From positions 104,598,140 through 104,662,139 of the forward strand of contig NW_026262712.1 in NCBI RefSeq assembly GCF_021869535.1: a DNA stretch of 64,000 nt, written 5' to 3'. Shown here one piece after another: positions 11,331 to 23,180 of this stretch (the stretch's first letter is position 1; every line of letters begins with the position of its first letter). Made by a program: the position numbers and the translations under genes. The DNA is from Mytilus californianus. Taxonomy: Eukaryota > Mollusca > Bivalvia > Mytilida > Mytilidae. A model generated the notes under the pieces. That model did no database searches. It saw nothing but the letters and a program-made list of their open reading frames with translations, and had not been told where the DNA came from.

Positions 11331-11835
11331 TTATTTATTAATGAAATGCACATTTAAACCCTGGGGATTAAAGGCATACAAACAATACAATATATAAATG
11401 TCTCGTAAAAACAAGGTAAGTGCATTCACTGTATGCTTTGGCAAAGACGAGGATCTCGCATATTGCAATGACAATTATCGATATAGAAATGTTCCAGTAT
11501 ATAAACTCTTCACTACAAATACCATGTGAGGAAGTTTCACAATTTGGTCAAGAGTTAAGTTCGTTCCCTTTTCACAGTTAAATATGGGGTGGTGGTAGGG
11601 CTAATTGAACAGTAATGCACTGATCAACCTTTAATTTAAAACACATGTATTTGAATTATAGTAATCTCCTGATGGACCAAGAACAATGCGGATTAAGTAT
11701 AATCATGGAATAAAAAATACAATGTAAATAGTCAATGACTAAAGAACAACAATAGAGGATTCTTTGACGCCAACTAAGACTATTATAGTAGTGTAGCATT
11801 CCTAATCACCATAGATCTTCAATTGCGGCATTGTC
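11330..11835. other. Stretch without recognisable feature
   Basis: No coding signal seen on either strand. Confidence 0.5.
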
Positions 11836-11837
11836 CT

Positions 11838-11905
11838 GAATATGCATGAAATATTTGCCACTGGACGTTAAGCAACCAACAATCAATCATCAATCAATTG
11901 CGGCA
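11838..11905 (+). repeat. SINE-like 3' tail
   Basis: The sequence 'ccactggacgttaagcaacc' is followed by an (ATCA)n tail 'aatcaatcatcaatcaatt', the usual look of bivalve SINE 3' ends. An inverted counterpart is at 12,163-12,215 ('gcttaacgtccagtgaca'). Confidence 0.55.
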
Positions 11906-12162
11906 AAATTTGTGATGACCCTGGACAAAAGTTATTCACTGACCAATGAAAGCGGCTTCTCGTGAACAAGATGTTGAAAAATATGATAATGTGTTTATTT
12001 GCTTTGCATTTTCAGTTTGTATTTGTATTTCGGTTATAATGAAATTAGTTTGTTTCTGCGTTTACAAATCCAAAAAGCCCTTTTCTTTTGTTACTTGTGC
12101 CTTTCAAGGAAATGCTTGATGGGTAGCCGCAAATGAATGAGGGGGCAAATTTATAACTGATG

Positions 12163-12215
12163 GAAAAGATCGATTAATTAATCAATTAATTTTTGCTTAA
12201 CGTCCAGTGACACAT
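12163..12215 (-). repeat. SINE-like 3' tail, inverted
   Basis: Reverse complement of the tail at 11,838-11,905, including 'gcttaacgtccagtg' preceded by an ATTA-rich tail. Confidence 0.5.
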
Positions 12216-13566
12216 TTTTTAAGCAAGCACATACTAAGTATACAAATGATGGAACATACTGATATCAAGTTGCATTTTTTTTGCAAGGTCGCTAGGTCGC
12301 TAGGAATAAGAGGGACAAAAGAGGACATTGTATCCTTTAAATAAGATGTTTAAGTCAAGTGGAAACTTTTTATCTGTTATTATCAGCTTTTGGTATGTAT
12401 AGATCAAAAACATTCTTTGAATATTTGCCTTTTGTGGGTCCATCCGCGGTATATAGATGTTTTGTTAATTTGTTGTATTTGCATTTTTTAATTTGTAGGA
12501 AAATTAGTCATTGCTGATATGTTTTGTATTACCAAGTTATGTTTATGCTAGTCCGATTAATAGGAGCCATGAGGGCTTTGTCAACATCTGAGATCCAAGT
12601 TAATGCGCTAGTACAAGCTCCTCCCGTCAATTGTTTTCATATGACCATCGTTCCATATTGTAGAGTTCCGTTTTGGAATAAGTATACAGTCTTTTCATCT
12701 TGTTTGAGATTTTATAAGGACGTGTAGATTTTTTTCTCGTGTTTTTTTTTGGGAGGGGGGGGGCATTCACATCGGCTTCATCATTTATTTGTCTGTGTTG
12801 AAGTTCCTGGATATGAAAGGGTCGAGTGTTGTTTGTGTGAATTCCAGAAGAGAAGAAAAGAAATGCAAATGGGTCTTTCTGTATGAATTGCTCGATTTTC
12901 ACAGATGTACCTATAATTACTGCAATTTTGTTTTTATCTCAAACCGTTGATTCCGATCTAAAAAACGAACATAGAAATCATTACCAGAAAAACCCATTTT
13001 TTTATTTTTGAGAATTTGTATGGTTTACCTCAAATTATTTTACTTGCTTAACACTCATTTCTTCTTTCAGATTTAATTTTTTCTTTCCTCTGTAGTCAGA
13101 CAATCAGCTGGTTTCAAGTCACAGTCAGCGTCTTTCGTACGAGTTATTTCCCTTTTATTATTGTACGTAACGTCGCGTGAACTTTGATGACGTAAATACA
13201 TTCTCCCAAACAAAACAGCCGGAAAAAATAGGCGATCATTGCAATGTTAATTTCCCATAGAGAATTCTAAAATGCTACGTACACGCATCAAGACAGTTTC
13301 GGAATGACCCGAGGTACGTGAATCGTGTTGTACATTTATTTTCTTAAGAAATCGCTGTTTGGAATAAGTGTTTGTACAAATAAAAAAAATAATCGCGATT
13401 TTTTGGTAGACAGCAAAGTTTGAGCCAGACTATAAGTCTGAAAGAACCCGCTTTCAGTAACTGGAACTATTTGTATATCAGTACTTTATGTCTTTTGTTC
13501 TTTGTCAGTTTCTTGAGATGTTTGCTGACATAAAGAGGCAAGCCATATCAAAATGATTTTAACAGT
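12216..13566. other. Stretch without gene; CpG and CRE-like patch
   Basis: No protein recognised. Around 13,110-13,330 CpG is locally more frequent and the sequence includes TGACGTAA (a CRE-like half palindrome) and 'gtaacgtcgcgtgaac'. It could be an old promoter region, but no transcript can be anchored to it. Confidence 0.3.
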
Positions 13567-15240
13567 TTGATTTTTTTTGTTGCTGTTACACCAATTTCCA
13601 AGGTTAGGAAAAGGGTGCTGTGCCCAACCAAATTATTTATTCCAAGAGCCTGTAAAACGTCATCTAGTTATGTAATTGCAATTAAATCAAAATTCGAAAT
13701 CGTCAATTTAGTTAGAAAGGCAAATGATGACTACATGTGCAAACTGACATCACAATCGATTGATAAAAATATTCCTCCTGAAAACGGTGGCGCATTGTCA
13801 AGTCAGTGGCAAATCTTACCAAAAAACACAACCACATTTTTAGAACATGTTGGCCAAGTTTTTATTTATCTATTGAACAAATCAGAGATTCTGTAGTACT
13901 GCTTGTAAGATTATTGTAAAGATTCCTTTTAATCAATTGTATAATTATATGAAGTTAAATAGCCGTTTTTCAATCTTGATTCCAGCCAGGAGACTCTTCT
14001 GTTGATCAGTTTATTGAAATATTAAAAAAATTATCAGTAATCTGGATAAGGGAGGGATATGATGTTTTTATTGTGTTATGTATCTAGAGTTTTTGATAAA
14101 TTTGGGCATACAGGTCCTTTATTGAAATTCTGGCTTAAATGTGCGGCTGTTATTTTGAGTAGATCGTTATCTTTCTGATCGTTAACAAAAAGCTTTTCCT
14201 CAACTATACATGGTAGGCGTTCATCAAGGATCAGTTTTGGGACCCTTTCTGTTTTTCATGTATATAAATGATTTTAGTAGATGACATTGACAGTAACGTT
14301 AGACTTTTTGCAGATGACTCTTCATCATTTTTATAGTAGTAAGCAAAATAACAAAAATACCGAACTCCAAGGAATATTGAAAACGGCAAGTACGTTATCA
14401 AATGGCAAAATCAAAAGCTCAAACACATCAAACGAATGGAAAACAACTGTCATATTCTTGACTTGGTACAGGCATTTCCGTATGTAGAAAATTGTGGATT
14501 AAACCTGTTTTTTTTAGCTAGCTAAACCTCTAATTTGTATGACAGTCGCATAAAATGACATTATACTGACAACAATATGTGAGCAAAACAAACAATCATA
14601 ATAGGTAAAAATGTAAAAAATTGGGGTACAGCAGACAACATTGTGTTAAAATCTTAATCTTAATCTTAGTAGACGATGATCATGCTACAGCAGCTGCTTC
14701 TTTGACTGATGACTTTTCTCAAACTAGACTAGATTATGGGACGCTTAACTTAACTCCAAGAAAACAAAAGACACATGTATAGAATGGAAAGTGAACATCC
14801 ACCTGCTTTTGTTTTTGGACTATTGGTGAAGAGGTTGGGAAATAATTATAGATAATCACTGTCATCTTGTGTTAACTTTTTAAGTTATCAACTTCATGGA
14901 ACAAACATATTTATAATATTTATATAAAGCATGCTCTCGTTTATCTGTACTTCGACAAGTTTTACATTTAATAGACAAGAATTCACTTATACTTATATAT
15001 AAGTCCGAGCTTCTTGAAAATATTCCAACAGAAGCTGCTAGAATTTCTGCTGGACCATGTCGTAATTTTTCAAGTCATAAACTTTACATTGTTTTAGGAA
15101 TAAAAACTTATGGGAATACACAAAATAAACATAAGCTTATATTGTTTAAGCATATTAATTGGGATGACACCTACATACTTATATAAGTTAATCCAGTCAT
15201 CTTTTCCAAGCACTAGTAACTGTTTTTTCTACTGAAACGG
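13567..15240 (+). pseudogene. Non-LTR retrotransposon (LINE) ORF2 relic, jockey-like
   Basis: Several pieces follow in the order expected for LINE ORF2. At 13,690-13,896 the linker before the RT reads NLVRKANDDYMCKL, DKNIPPE and LNKSEIL. At 14,085-14,330 the RT palm has VFDKFGHTGPLLKFW, then VHQGSVLGPFLFFMYINDF and, after a frameshift, VRLFADDS (the catalytic xADD box). After an R1 insertion (14,340-14,640) the thumb region continues with DDHATAAASLTDDFSQTRL, LSVLRQVLHLIDKNSL and ENIPTEAARISAGPCRNFSS. Multiple stops and frameshifts make it non-functional. The assignment to a jockey-like clade rests on motif style and is tentative. Confidence 0.75.
14340..14640 (+). repeat. Repeat R1, copy 2, inserted in the LINE
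   Basis: Same family as 2,503-2,818. It sits exactly between the FADDS box and the following RT thumb segment of the LINE relic, so it arrived after the LINE. Confidence 0.75.
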
Positions 15241-15488
15241 TAATTTTAAACTGAACAACTCTTAATGCCTGAATTTACTGCAAGAAAAATGTCAAGACCT
15301 TTTTCAATTGTCCAGGTCATGTTCAGTACACTGATTACCTCGAGCGATTAAGTATCGATCAGTACTGGTTCAGGTAATTAAGAAAAAACGCTTTGCCTTC
15401 GAATCAGTAGAAGAAAGTACGTTTTAGATCATTTCAGTTCATCGATAGAATTGTTGTCCAGTAGTGTTCAGTGCATCAAAATAATATA
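15215..15488 (+). mobile_element. Small element R5, left copy
   Basis: About 275 bp from 'ctagtaactgttttttctac' to 'ccagtagtgttcagtgc'. Its reverse complement, with the same internal landmarks ('gaaacggt', 'ctgaacaactctta', 'actggttcaggtaattaag'), lies at 17,045-17,333. It is studded with ACTGAA/TTCAGT words. No protein. MITE-like by size, but I cannot show terminal inverted repeats. Confidence 0.65.
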
Positions 15489-15760
15489 CGGATTGCTTCC
15501 CTTTGGTAAGCAGAGAGTCAATAAAAGGAAATCGATTAAAAAAAAAAATTGATGAATAATTAAATAAACACATATACTTTTTTCATTAGAGACATAATTG
15601 GCAACTGTATTGTATACATGTTTTTGCTTTAACATTTGTTTCGTTTTTCTAAATTTATAAAAAAAAATGATAACTGTTATAATATTTTTCTATAACCCAA
15701 TGAAAAATATAATTTCTTTTAATATTGTTACGCACTGAACTATTTGAATGTTATATATAA
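15489..15760. other. AT-rich stretch without feature
   Basis: Nothing recognisable. Confidence 0.5.
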
Positions 15761-15767
15761 AAATAGA

Positions 15768-16050
15768 AATATGTGGTATGATTGCCAATGAAGTAACTCT
15801 CCACCAGAGACCAAATGACATAGAAGTTAATATATGAATGTGTAACAGCTATAGAATAATTCACAAATCGGTGTTACATGAGGGACTGGATGGAGGTCCT
15901 TCATTCAGTCTGTATTCTTTAATTTCTTAAGTCGTTTTTTTCTATTCTTAATACTTTTTGCCCGTTATTCTCTATTCTTTATATTTTAGCACATCAGTAT
16001 TTTCTATTCTTTATATTTTTTGCCCATCATTCTCTATTCTGTAAACCCAC
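15768..16050 (+). repeat. Core repeat R6 fragment and ATTCT-rich minisatellite
   Basis: 15,768-15,850 contains the bivalve repeat core 'gtatgattgccaatgaagta' and 'ccaccagagaccaaatgaca'. 15,890-16,050 is an irregular repeat of 'tctattctttatatttt' and 'tgcccatcattc'. A related inverted block is at 45,645-45,930. Confidence 0.65.
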
Positions 16051-17044
16051 ATCCATACATTTCTTGCATTTGTGTGTTAGGTAATTTATTTCGGAATTTT
16101 AAAATTATTTTTCAATTTTTTGCTATGAATGATCTTTTAGGTATTTAATTAATAGATTCATAGTGTAATCGGAAAAAAATATACACATCTCCAAATTTGT
16201 TCAAATTATTATATAATCAGTGTTTTGAATATATTATTTTTAATAGGATTCCATTACGTTTACTAACACGAAATTTTGTAAGAAACTGTGTATTTAAAAA
16301 ACTTACACATGTGCAAAATGTCGTCCTCCTCTTTAAATTATATTTTTATATATACAAGTTGATATAAAAATGTCTTGAATAGTTTTAATATTATATATTA
16401 TTTTTTTATATGTCATAGGAAGATTTTTGCAAAGATTCAGTTAGGGTCAAAATCTTAATCAAGTTGAGGTTTATATGACGTATTTGCAATATTTATAATG
16501 GGACTAATTTAATGTGTCACAATTAACAGGTTTATATATTTAATGGTTATGTATTCGAATAAACATAAAAAAATATAAATTGCAAAGTGAATGAATGTAC
16601 TTTATTCTCATAAATCTACGTGTCATAGTCACAGAGAAAATTGGTATTTACAATAACAAAATATATTTGACATTTACGATTTATTCAGCAAAATATATAA
16701 AGTCATAGAATTGTAGAACCCGAATTTTACTGAAAGCGGGGATTGCCAGTTTAAAGGTTTGCATTTCATCAATAGCCGCGTTTCCGTCGTTAAAGCTAGG
16801 TAACAATTTGTACGCAATTCCGACAACAGATTTCATTTTCATTGTAATTTACAATCATTTGACTTTCAAATATATTTTATTTTGGACAATTGAACAAAGC
16901 AGAAGTATTTTTTCACAGAAAGAAATCAATATCATTGAGAAATCGATCAATGTACTGAAAATTATAGTCCAAGCTCGAATAAAGGGAGACAAGCCTTATA
17001 AATACGCACAAAGTATTTTATGTCAAAATTGATAGATCTACCTG
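16050..17044. other. AT-rich stretch without recognisable gene
   Basis: A 74-codon frame at 16,808-17,032 (starting MYAIPTTDFIFIV) is the longest. It resembles nothing I know and has AT-driven composition. Confidence 0.4.
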
Positions 17045-17333
17045 GCACTGAACACTACTGAAAATTCCCAAACGACTATTTCATCGATGTACTGATTTGT
17101 ACGAAAACGTTCTTGACGCTACTAAATCAAATGCAAGGCGTTTTCTCTTAATTACCTGAACCAGTACTGAACTGTACTAAATCTCCTGCGCGGGTCAGGG
17201 TACTGAACACGTACTGAATAACTGAAAAAGATCTTGACATTTTTCCTTGCGGTAAATTCAGGTATTTAAGAGTTGTTCAGTTTAAAATGACCGTTTCAGT
17301 AGTAAAAACCGTTACTAGTGAAGACAAACCCCT
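17045..17333 (-). mobile_element. Small element R5, right copy (inverted)
   Basis: Reverse-complement partner of 15,215-15,488. The two copies face each other across about 1.55 kb. A more diverged relative, also with CTAGTAGC at one end and ACGGTAATT inside, lies at 59,790-60,000. Confidence 0.65.
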
Positions 17334-17990
17334 TGTACTTTGAGGAATGAAAATAATACAGTTCACCCTACATGCTAGAACTATTTCTTACTTTGATAAT
17401 TTCATTCCTTGTAGTACATTACTCAGTGATGCTTAATTGCCTACGCATACACTCTTAGATATAATATGCATTTAGTTATTAACACTGTAGATATGTATTT
17501 GTTTGTGTCAGCTCGTAAGTTACACGCATTTTGCCACTGTAGTTATACTATTTTAAAGACACTTATAAATTCATGATCTAAAGCTTGTACGTGTAATATG
17601 GAGAGAGATTTTTTAAGGGCGTGCATGTTGCTCAATCATTTTCATATCTTAACGATAGAATATGTCTTAAATCAAATTCTTATTTATAGATCAGATGGCT
17701 AGCTAGTAGAGACTTCCCTATAAGTTAAAATTGATGGTTTTATGACAATTCTGCTTGACATATTGTTTTTCTAATGATAATGGTAATAAACAATTAATCA
17801 TTATCTTTTCTTATTTAGAACAAAGAGTCTTTCAAGTATTTAGATTTCATTACTTGATCTGTTGTATCGACCATTTGAAGTTCATTTTGGCAGTACTAAC
17901 AATACGAAAATATCATATCGTAGGGACGTTTTCTGTAAGTGATTAATAATACTAGACATCTATCAGAATAGATTAAGAAACCAATGATCG
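17334..17990. other. Stretch without gene
   Basis: No supported coding frame. It lies just downstream of the minus-strand pseudogene and outside the inverted duplication. Confidence 0.5.
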
Positions 17991-18006
17991 TTTCGTATGT
18001 TTATTT

Positions 18007-20067
18007 CTATACATTTGTCTTTGTACACACGACACAAAGAACATCTGCCTCATTGGTATATGGAGGGCATCTTAAATTACTACATTTGGTTCGTATAGGA
18101 TAAAACAAAGCTCCACTTTCCTCTCCATTCTTGTCGTCTAATGGTTCTGCATTCTTGTCCAAACATGCGTAGTCACTCTTGTAATGTCCTTTATGACTAC
18201 TCATCAGATAACCATTTTATTCTGAGTTCCATCCTTTATAGCAAGTCTGTCGACCTGAATTAATATTTACATTTTATGCTATTGATAAACTATTGATTCC
18301 TAATCTGGTAACATGGTAGTATTATTTGATATTTGTGTGATTAGTAACGAATATGTGAAGTATTATATCTTTTTAAACTATTCGCTTACTACTCTTTTTG
18401 TTATATACAATATATTTTTCAACCTGATATGCTAATTCCCTTACGTTTTATCATGTAAACTGTTTAAACAGACCGTTTAAATGTTTTCCAGTGAATTTGT
18501 TATCTATGTCTGATTGACAGTACTTTGTCATGATATTTCATCATGTAAAGTTTTTGGTGAAATTTGCAGTGAATTTGGTGAAACAAATATGAGTAAAACA
18601 TACTTTCAAATGGAGAGTCAATAGGTTTATTTACAGATATATGTTATATTATTGTATATAAAAGAATAAATGTAGCTTCTTCATCGAAAAAATAACCTAA
18701 ACAGTGTCAACTGTTCTGTTAAGGCATTCTCCGTTTTTATATTCACTGATTCATGTTTTTGCTGTCTAAACTTGATTGATTTCGGCAACAAACTATTCTA
18801 AATTGTATTTCCAAATGAGTCCTCAAAAGTCTTAATTGTGAACATCGTATTAATTGATATACCTGGTATCATCAAAACAGCTGATCTTCGTTTTTGGTAA
18901 CATACAGAACACGGCACCTCCTTGTTGTCCATACTTGTTGACCATCCTGATGGCTTCATTGATGAACTTAGATGTTATTCACCTCCATGTATCTGGTCAT
19001 TGCCATATGATTGGTGTTGTCCATTCTCTGGATCATTTGGGAGACATAGATAGTCCACACCACCTCCTCTATATGAAAAATAAGTTCCACCAACTTGTCC
19101 TGAACGGCAAAAATGTGTTCTAAAATTATTTCTTAAAAAACATTAGTATAAAAAAGATATGGTATCATTTAAATGATATAACTATCCATCAAAGATCGGT
19201 TTATCAAATCACAGTATAGTTTTTGTTCAAACGTACATTAAGTCGTAATGACTATCTTTATAAATTTTCAAAATATATCTCTATCCTACCACAGAGTTAT
19301 ATGTATGAGCGTAAGACTAAATCCGTAATTCCACTGAAGATATATTACTTACCAACATTACTGGGAAGAAAAATGAAGTTAATAAGTTTTACTGAAAAGT
19401 TGAGGATTTTTATACTTGATAAAGTTAGTTTATACCAGAATAATGTTGTATTACCTGTATACACCATATCAACTCCCTTTGGACAACTTTTCTTTCCCCA
19501 ACGTATGTAGGTAACTCCTAAAGATAAACACAAAAGAAAAAAGTAAAAAAGCTATGTTTGTTATTTTCCCCACTTTAAAGGAACTTAAAAAAATGACATG
19601 CGAACAATTCAATATTTTTAACAACATAATACTTTAATCATAAATTCAACATAGATTTACATCACGTATACATTTTTTGTTTGGTGAATGAGAAATATTT
19701 TCATAACTACATTACCATCACAATTGTTTAAAAAAAAATGCACATGTCGGTTTGTATAATTTGAAATGTATTGAATTAATAACTCAACACAGTAAGCTTT
19801 TTTTTCATATTTTACATTATCTTATCAGTTGCCTTTCACTTTTTAAGTAACACTAAAACATACATCAAAATTGCTAAAACTGTAAAAACCTGTATTGAGT
19901 GTTTTGTTTTGCGGTGGACATTCGTCTTTTCTTGACGTATGAAGGTAATGTTTCATCATATCTATCAGTGACTGATCTGAGGCCGACAGGTCATAGTCTT
20001 TACATCCATAGCTGTGCACAACCAGCCTAACAGTTGCTAGCACAAATGTCACATAGGCAAAAAACAT
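18007..20067 (-). pseudogene. Short-chain collagen C4-like paralogue, disrupted
   Basis: Four exons can be read on the minus strand: 19,890-20,067 (signal peptide and N-terminus, starting MFFAYVTFVLATVRLVVHSY), 19,455-19,517 (GVTYIRWGKKSCPKGVDMVY), 18,863-19,099 and 18,007-18,254. The first three have the same lengths (178, 63, 237 nt) as in the intact gene at 31,860-33,902. All introns keep GT-AG ends and phase 1 junctions. Two sense codons are now stops: TAA at 18,975-18,977 (residue 122) and TAA at 18,217-18,219 (residue 172), both where the intact paralogue has a Tyr TAT. Otherwise the translation remains highly similar, ending CPPYTNEADVLCVVCTKTNV. An AATAAA (18,000-18,005) overlaps the 3' end. 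It is probably a recently inactivated duplicate; sequencing error at both codons is the alternative. Confidence 0.85.
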
Positions 20068-20530
20068 GTCGATTCTGCAAATAATATAAAAATGGAATTG
20101 ATTTCAATCGTTGACATGCATTGTTAACAAAATTATTTATTGTTTAGTCTAGAGTAGCGGAAATATTCAGATTAATTTGAGTTAGAGCAGTAAACTTGCT
20201 AGAGTTTGAGATTTGACCAATCTCATTTTATTTTTTTATTGCCTGTTTTTAATCACGCTTCATTTTTGTTTTAAAATCAAAACTCTTCTGAATTAAAGAT
20301 ACCTGACGAATCATAAAGACAAGACAGTCATGTATTTGTTTGTTCAATCATATTGTTTGAAAAAAGTTGATCAATGAATAACTTCCGTGAATATTCCGCT
20401 GGTGAACATTTATATAAATATGTATTTTCCCCTGTTGTTTTTTGGTTTTTTTTTTTGTTAGTTTGTTTTTTTTTTTTTTTTTTGTTGGCCACTTAAGAAT
20501 GTTATGTAAAGCTATTCTTACGCACTAAAA
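20068..20530. other. Intergenic part of the left arm
   Basis: This is upstream of the pseudogene. A splice-acceptor-like 'attatttgcag' sits about 8 bp before its ATG, as in the intact copy ('tatctttagcag'), suggesting an untranslated first exon further upstream that I cannot locate. Poly(T) near 20,460-20,483. Confidence 0.4.
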
Positions 20531-20531
20531 A

Positions 20532-20610
20532 GTTATATAACAAAAATAGTAAACTCCAAGGAAAATTCAAAACGGAAAGTCCCTTATCAAATGGCAAAAT
20601 CAAATACTAA
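20532..20610 (+). repeat. Repeat R1, partial copy 3
   Basis: Only the first 80 bp of R1 ('aactccaaggaaaattcaaa') are present, inside the left arm of the inverted duplication. Confidence 0.6.
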
Positions 20611-21109
20611 ATCATATGCCTGGTATCGTGTCTGAGTATAGTTTTTTAGTGTTAATATTTCTTTCTACCTTAAATTAAATGGTACTGTAAAAGTTATAAA
20701 CATACCTTTCCTTCTGATCCGTTTTGAAATAACAATACAATATATATTCAAGATTATTATGGCTGGTGCTACATTATGTATATAGCTTTATCTTCTGAAA
20801 AAAAGGACAATGAGGCATTTGCGTGACTAGATATTGACTTTTATTTATACATACATGTGATATGTAAATAAAATATAGAGTGTAGTTTAGAATGAAAGTA
20901 TAAACAAACTAGCATTCTCTACGTAATAGATCTAATAGATAGAATACGCCCCCTTACAATTTGAGTCAAGGTCTAAAGACAATATGTTACACTCGTAATT
21001 GCAATTAAGGATACCGCTTAAACACTACACTAGTGTTAATCTGCTGAATATCTTGAAATACATCTAGATATTGACAAGGAGGATCGATTGAGAAGTAAAT
21101 ATACACAAT

Positions 21110-21245
21110 AGAAAAACAAAGGATTTGGGGTATCCTTCCATGACACAAATACATTACATGCAACACACAAATTGCAAAGGAACAGCGCTTTTATTGCTTT
21201 TCTTAATCTCAAAGTCACAGTGAGGCATACATGTAATATGTATAT
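21110..21245 (-). repeat. Repeat R7, copy 1
   Basis: It shares 'aacagcgcttttatt', 'ctcaaagt' and 'cacagtgagg'-like segments, in order, with 63,120-63,270. A shorter relative is at 51,330-51,400. Function unknown. Confidence 0.5.
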
Positions 21246-21594
21246 CAAATATTGTGTTTTCAGCTTCCCAATTAGGAATTGTCATTTATATATAGCGCAT
21301 TTCAAAGCTTGTGTTTCCCATCATGATTAACTTAATACAGGTTTGTAACTTAAGAGGAAGCTATTGAACGATGGGTTTATATTTGTAAAGTTGATTTCCT
21401 CCCTTCGAAAGGTTTATTAACAGTACCATTAATTATTTGACTTTTTATAGAATATCTGTAAAACAGATAACTAAGAATATGTTAAAAATTTTGAAGCTTC
21501 AATGCCGTCTTCTTTTCCTCAATTATTGCATCACCATATCTCATAAGCTGCACAACGGGAGCCCTACAGGAGAATTTTAAATCACCAACGCTTT

Positions 21595-21612
21595 GGGGGG
21601 GGGGGGGGGGGG
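21595..21612 (+). repeat. Poly(G) tract of 18
   Basis: An uninterrupted run of G in AT-rich DNA. It may be real or a sequencing/assembly slip. Confidence 0.8.
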
Positions 21613-21899
21613 TCGTAAACAAGTCTTAAATCAGTCTAAATAATTGTAGTAGATGACAACAAACATATGCCATTAACGAATTAAAACAAATATTGAGATC
21701 TGAAATTAAGAGGCAATTGTAGTTTAACGATAATCTCATACATAAAGAAGATACAGATTAAGATAAAAGAAAAAAAATTAATCGATTGAACTAAGAATGT
21801 TAACATAAGCAAACTCATACCGAACAAATTGGCTCAGCGGTATTACGCAAAATTTTTAGGAATTTTCTTTTTTTTTCTACCCATCTAACTGTTCTGGTT

Positions 21900-21955
21900 C
21901 GAGCGCCAATGATGAGTCTTTTGTAGACGAAACGCGTGTTTGACATACGGCATAC
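21900..21955 (+). ncRNA. Decayed hammerhead-like motif
   Basis: Stem I arm 'agcgcca', core ATGATGA (first C lost), stem II GTC-ttttgta-GAC, then GAAAC, a near palindrome CGCGTG and return arm TTGACAT. The C3 change should abolish cleavage. The matching position in the opposite arm (29,228-29,272, minus strand) carries another decayed version, so the motif predates the duplication. Confidence 0.45.
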
Positions 21956-22389
21956 AAAATTAAAGGCCTGTTATCTTTGATTAATTACCAGCCCAGTACT
22001 TTTGCTCTGACATTACATATCATTGATATGTTTTCTATCTGTAAATGTTATGTATAAAATGACCTTATTGAATTATTCAAAAGACTAGGTTTTTTCAATC
22101 ACAGACATAGATTGCCTTAGTCGTTTCTTGTGCAACTTTTCAGATTTGTCAGGTTCATAATGCTATCAAACGTTGTGAAATAATGATAATATACAATTAT
22201 GTCCTTTGTATGTAGTCGATACTAGGATGTACTAACCAGCCAAGAGTAAATCGATGGAGGAAGAGGTCGGAGGACGAACTACTTCTTTTGGTTGATATAT
22301 CCTCATATCGACGTCCTTTTCTGTACTTTTCATTTGTTTCGGTACTTTTTTGTCTTCAGTGTCTGATGAGTCAAGTCCAACGATGATAT

Positions 22390-22785
22390 TTATAGTTTGT
22401 TTTTTAAATTGTGTGTTACATCACTGTCACAGGGTTACGTGGAGGATCTGGTGCCAGCCAACATGATCAACCTCACCAAAGTTTGTATATCCCCGCCAAA
22501 TTCTGTATATGCCTACGCCAGGAGTCTGTAATTTAGTGATTGTTGTGTGTTGCTGTATATCATATTTATTTATTTAGTTTATTGTGTTGTACATAAACCA
22601 GGCCTTTGGTTTTCTCGTTTGAATTGTTTTCTGTTTTGTTATGTATAGCTTTATAGCTTGCTATGCGGTATGGTTTTTTGCTAATTGTTGAAGACCATAG
22701 ACCTGTCTACAGTTGGTAGCATGAAAGTCATTTGGTCTCTAGTGGGTAGTATTTTCAATATTCAGTATTTGCCAATGGTACTACA
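22390..22785 (+). repeat. Core repeat R6, long copy
   Basis: About 400 bp with landmarks 'gtacataaaccaggcctttg', 'ttatagcttgctatgcggta' and 'gaaagtcatttggtctctag'. Inverted relatives are at 27,890-28,345 and 28,540-28,680. It shares ends with the repeats at 48,490-49,320 and 50,845-51,190. Confidence 0.7.
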
Positions 22786-22984
22786 TCTTATTTTTAGATT
22801 AATTACTATTTTAATTTGAATATATGTATCATAATGAGTTCAAAGAACACATAGAAAATATTGTTCATTGATCAAATGACATCAGTTTGTTAACTTAATT
22901 TTTTTATTTACAATTTGTTGTCTACTCTCAGTTCCTTATTCATATTTAAATTTTTAAAAACAATAAAAACTTGTCATAAACTTA

Positions 22985-23180
22985 AAAACTGGGATGTTTT
23001 GTCTGGTTGCGTATATTCCTCTTTCCTTGAAGTATGTACGTTTTGTTTTTTCATATCTATCAATGACTGGTCTGGTCTGATGCTGACATGACATAGTCCT
23101 TACATTTATGGTTTTCAACAACCATCATAGCAGTTGCGGACACAATTGATCTTCCAAACACATATTCATTCTGTAAATAA
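22985..23180 (-). pseudogene. Relic of the C4-like gene's first coding exon
   Basis: On the minus strand, 'ttacagaatgaatatgtg' is followed by a DNA sequence alignable to exon 1 of the gene, including 'aaatgtaaggactatgtcat' and 'cagtcattgatagatatg', but the frame is lost by indels. It is a third copy of this exon, separate from the pseudogene at 18,007-20,067. Confidence 0.7.

Larger units (their letters stand above)
18000..22790 (-). repeat. Left arm of large imperfect inverted duplication
   Basis: The reverse complement of this stretch follows 27,890-33,930 in the same order. Matched landmarks include all four gene exons, 'ccttctgatccgttttgaaa' near 20,710 against 'tttcaaaacggatcagaagg' near 30,495, the 'gatcctccttgtcaatatc' segment near 30,120 against 21,085, the 'caattgtagttt' segment near 21,720 against 29,480, and the 'ccaaaagaagt' segment near 28,780 against 22,280. 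Many small indels separate the arms, so the duplication is not very recent. Confidence 0.85.

Noticed and set aside
18854-19123. Plus-strand 89-codon frame
   Set aside because: It is the antisense shadow of exon 3 of the minus-strand pseudogene.
22355-22385. CTGATGAGTC resembling a hammerhead core
   Set aside because: No GAAA partner or stem II complement follows within a suitable distance.
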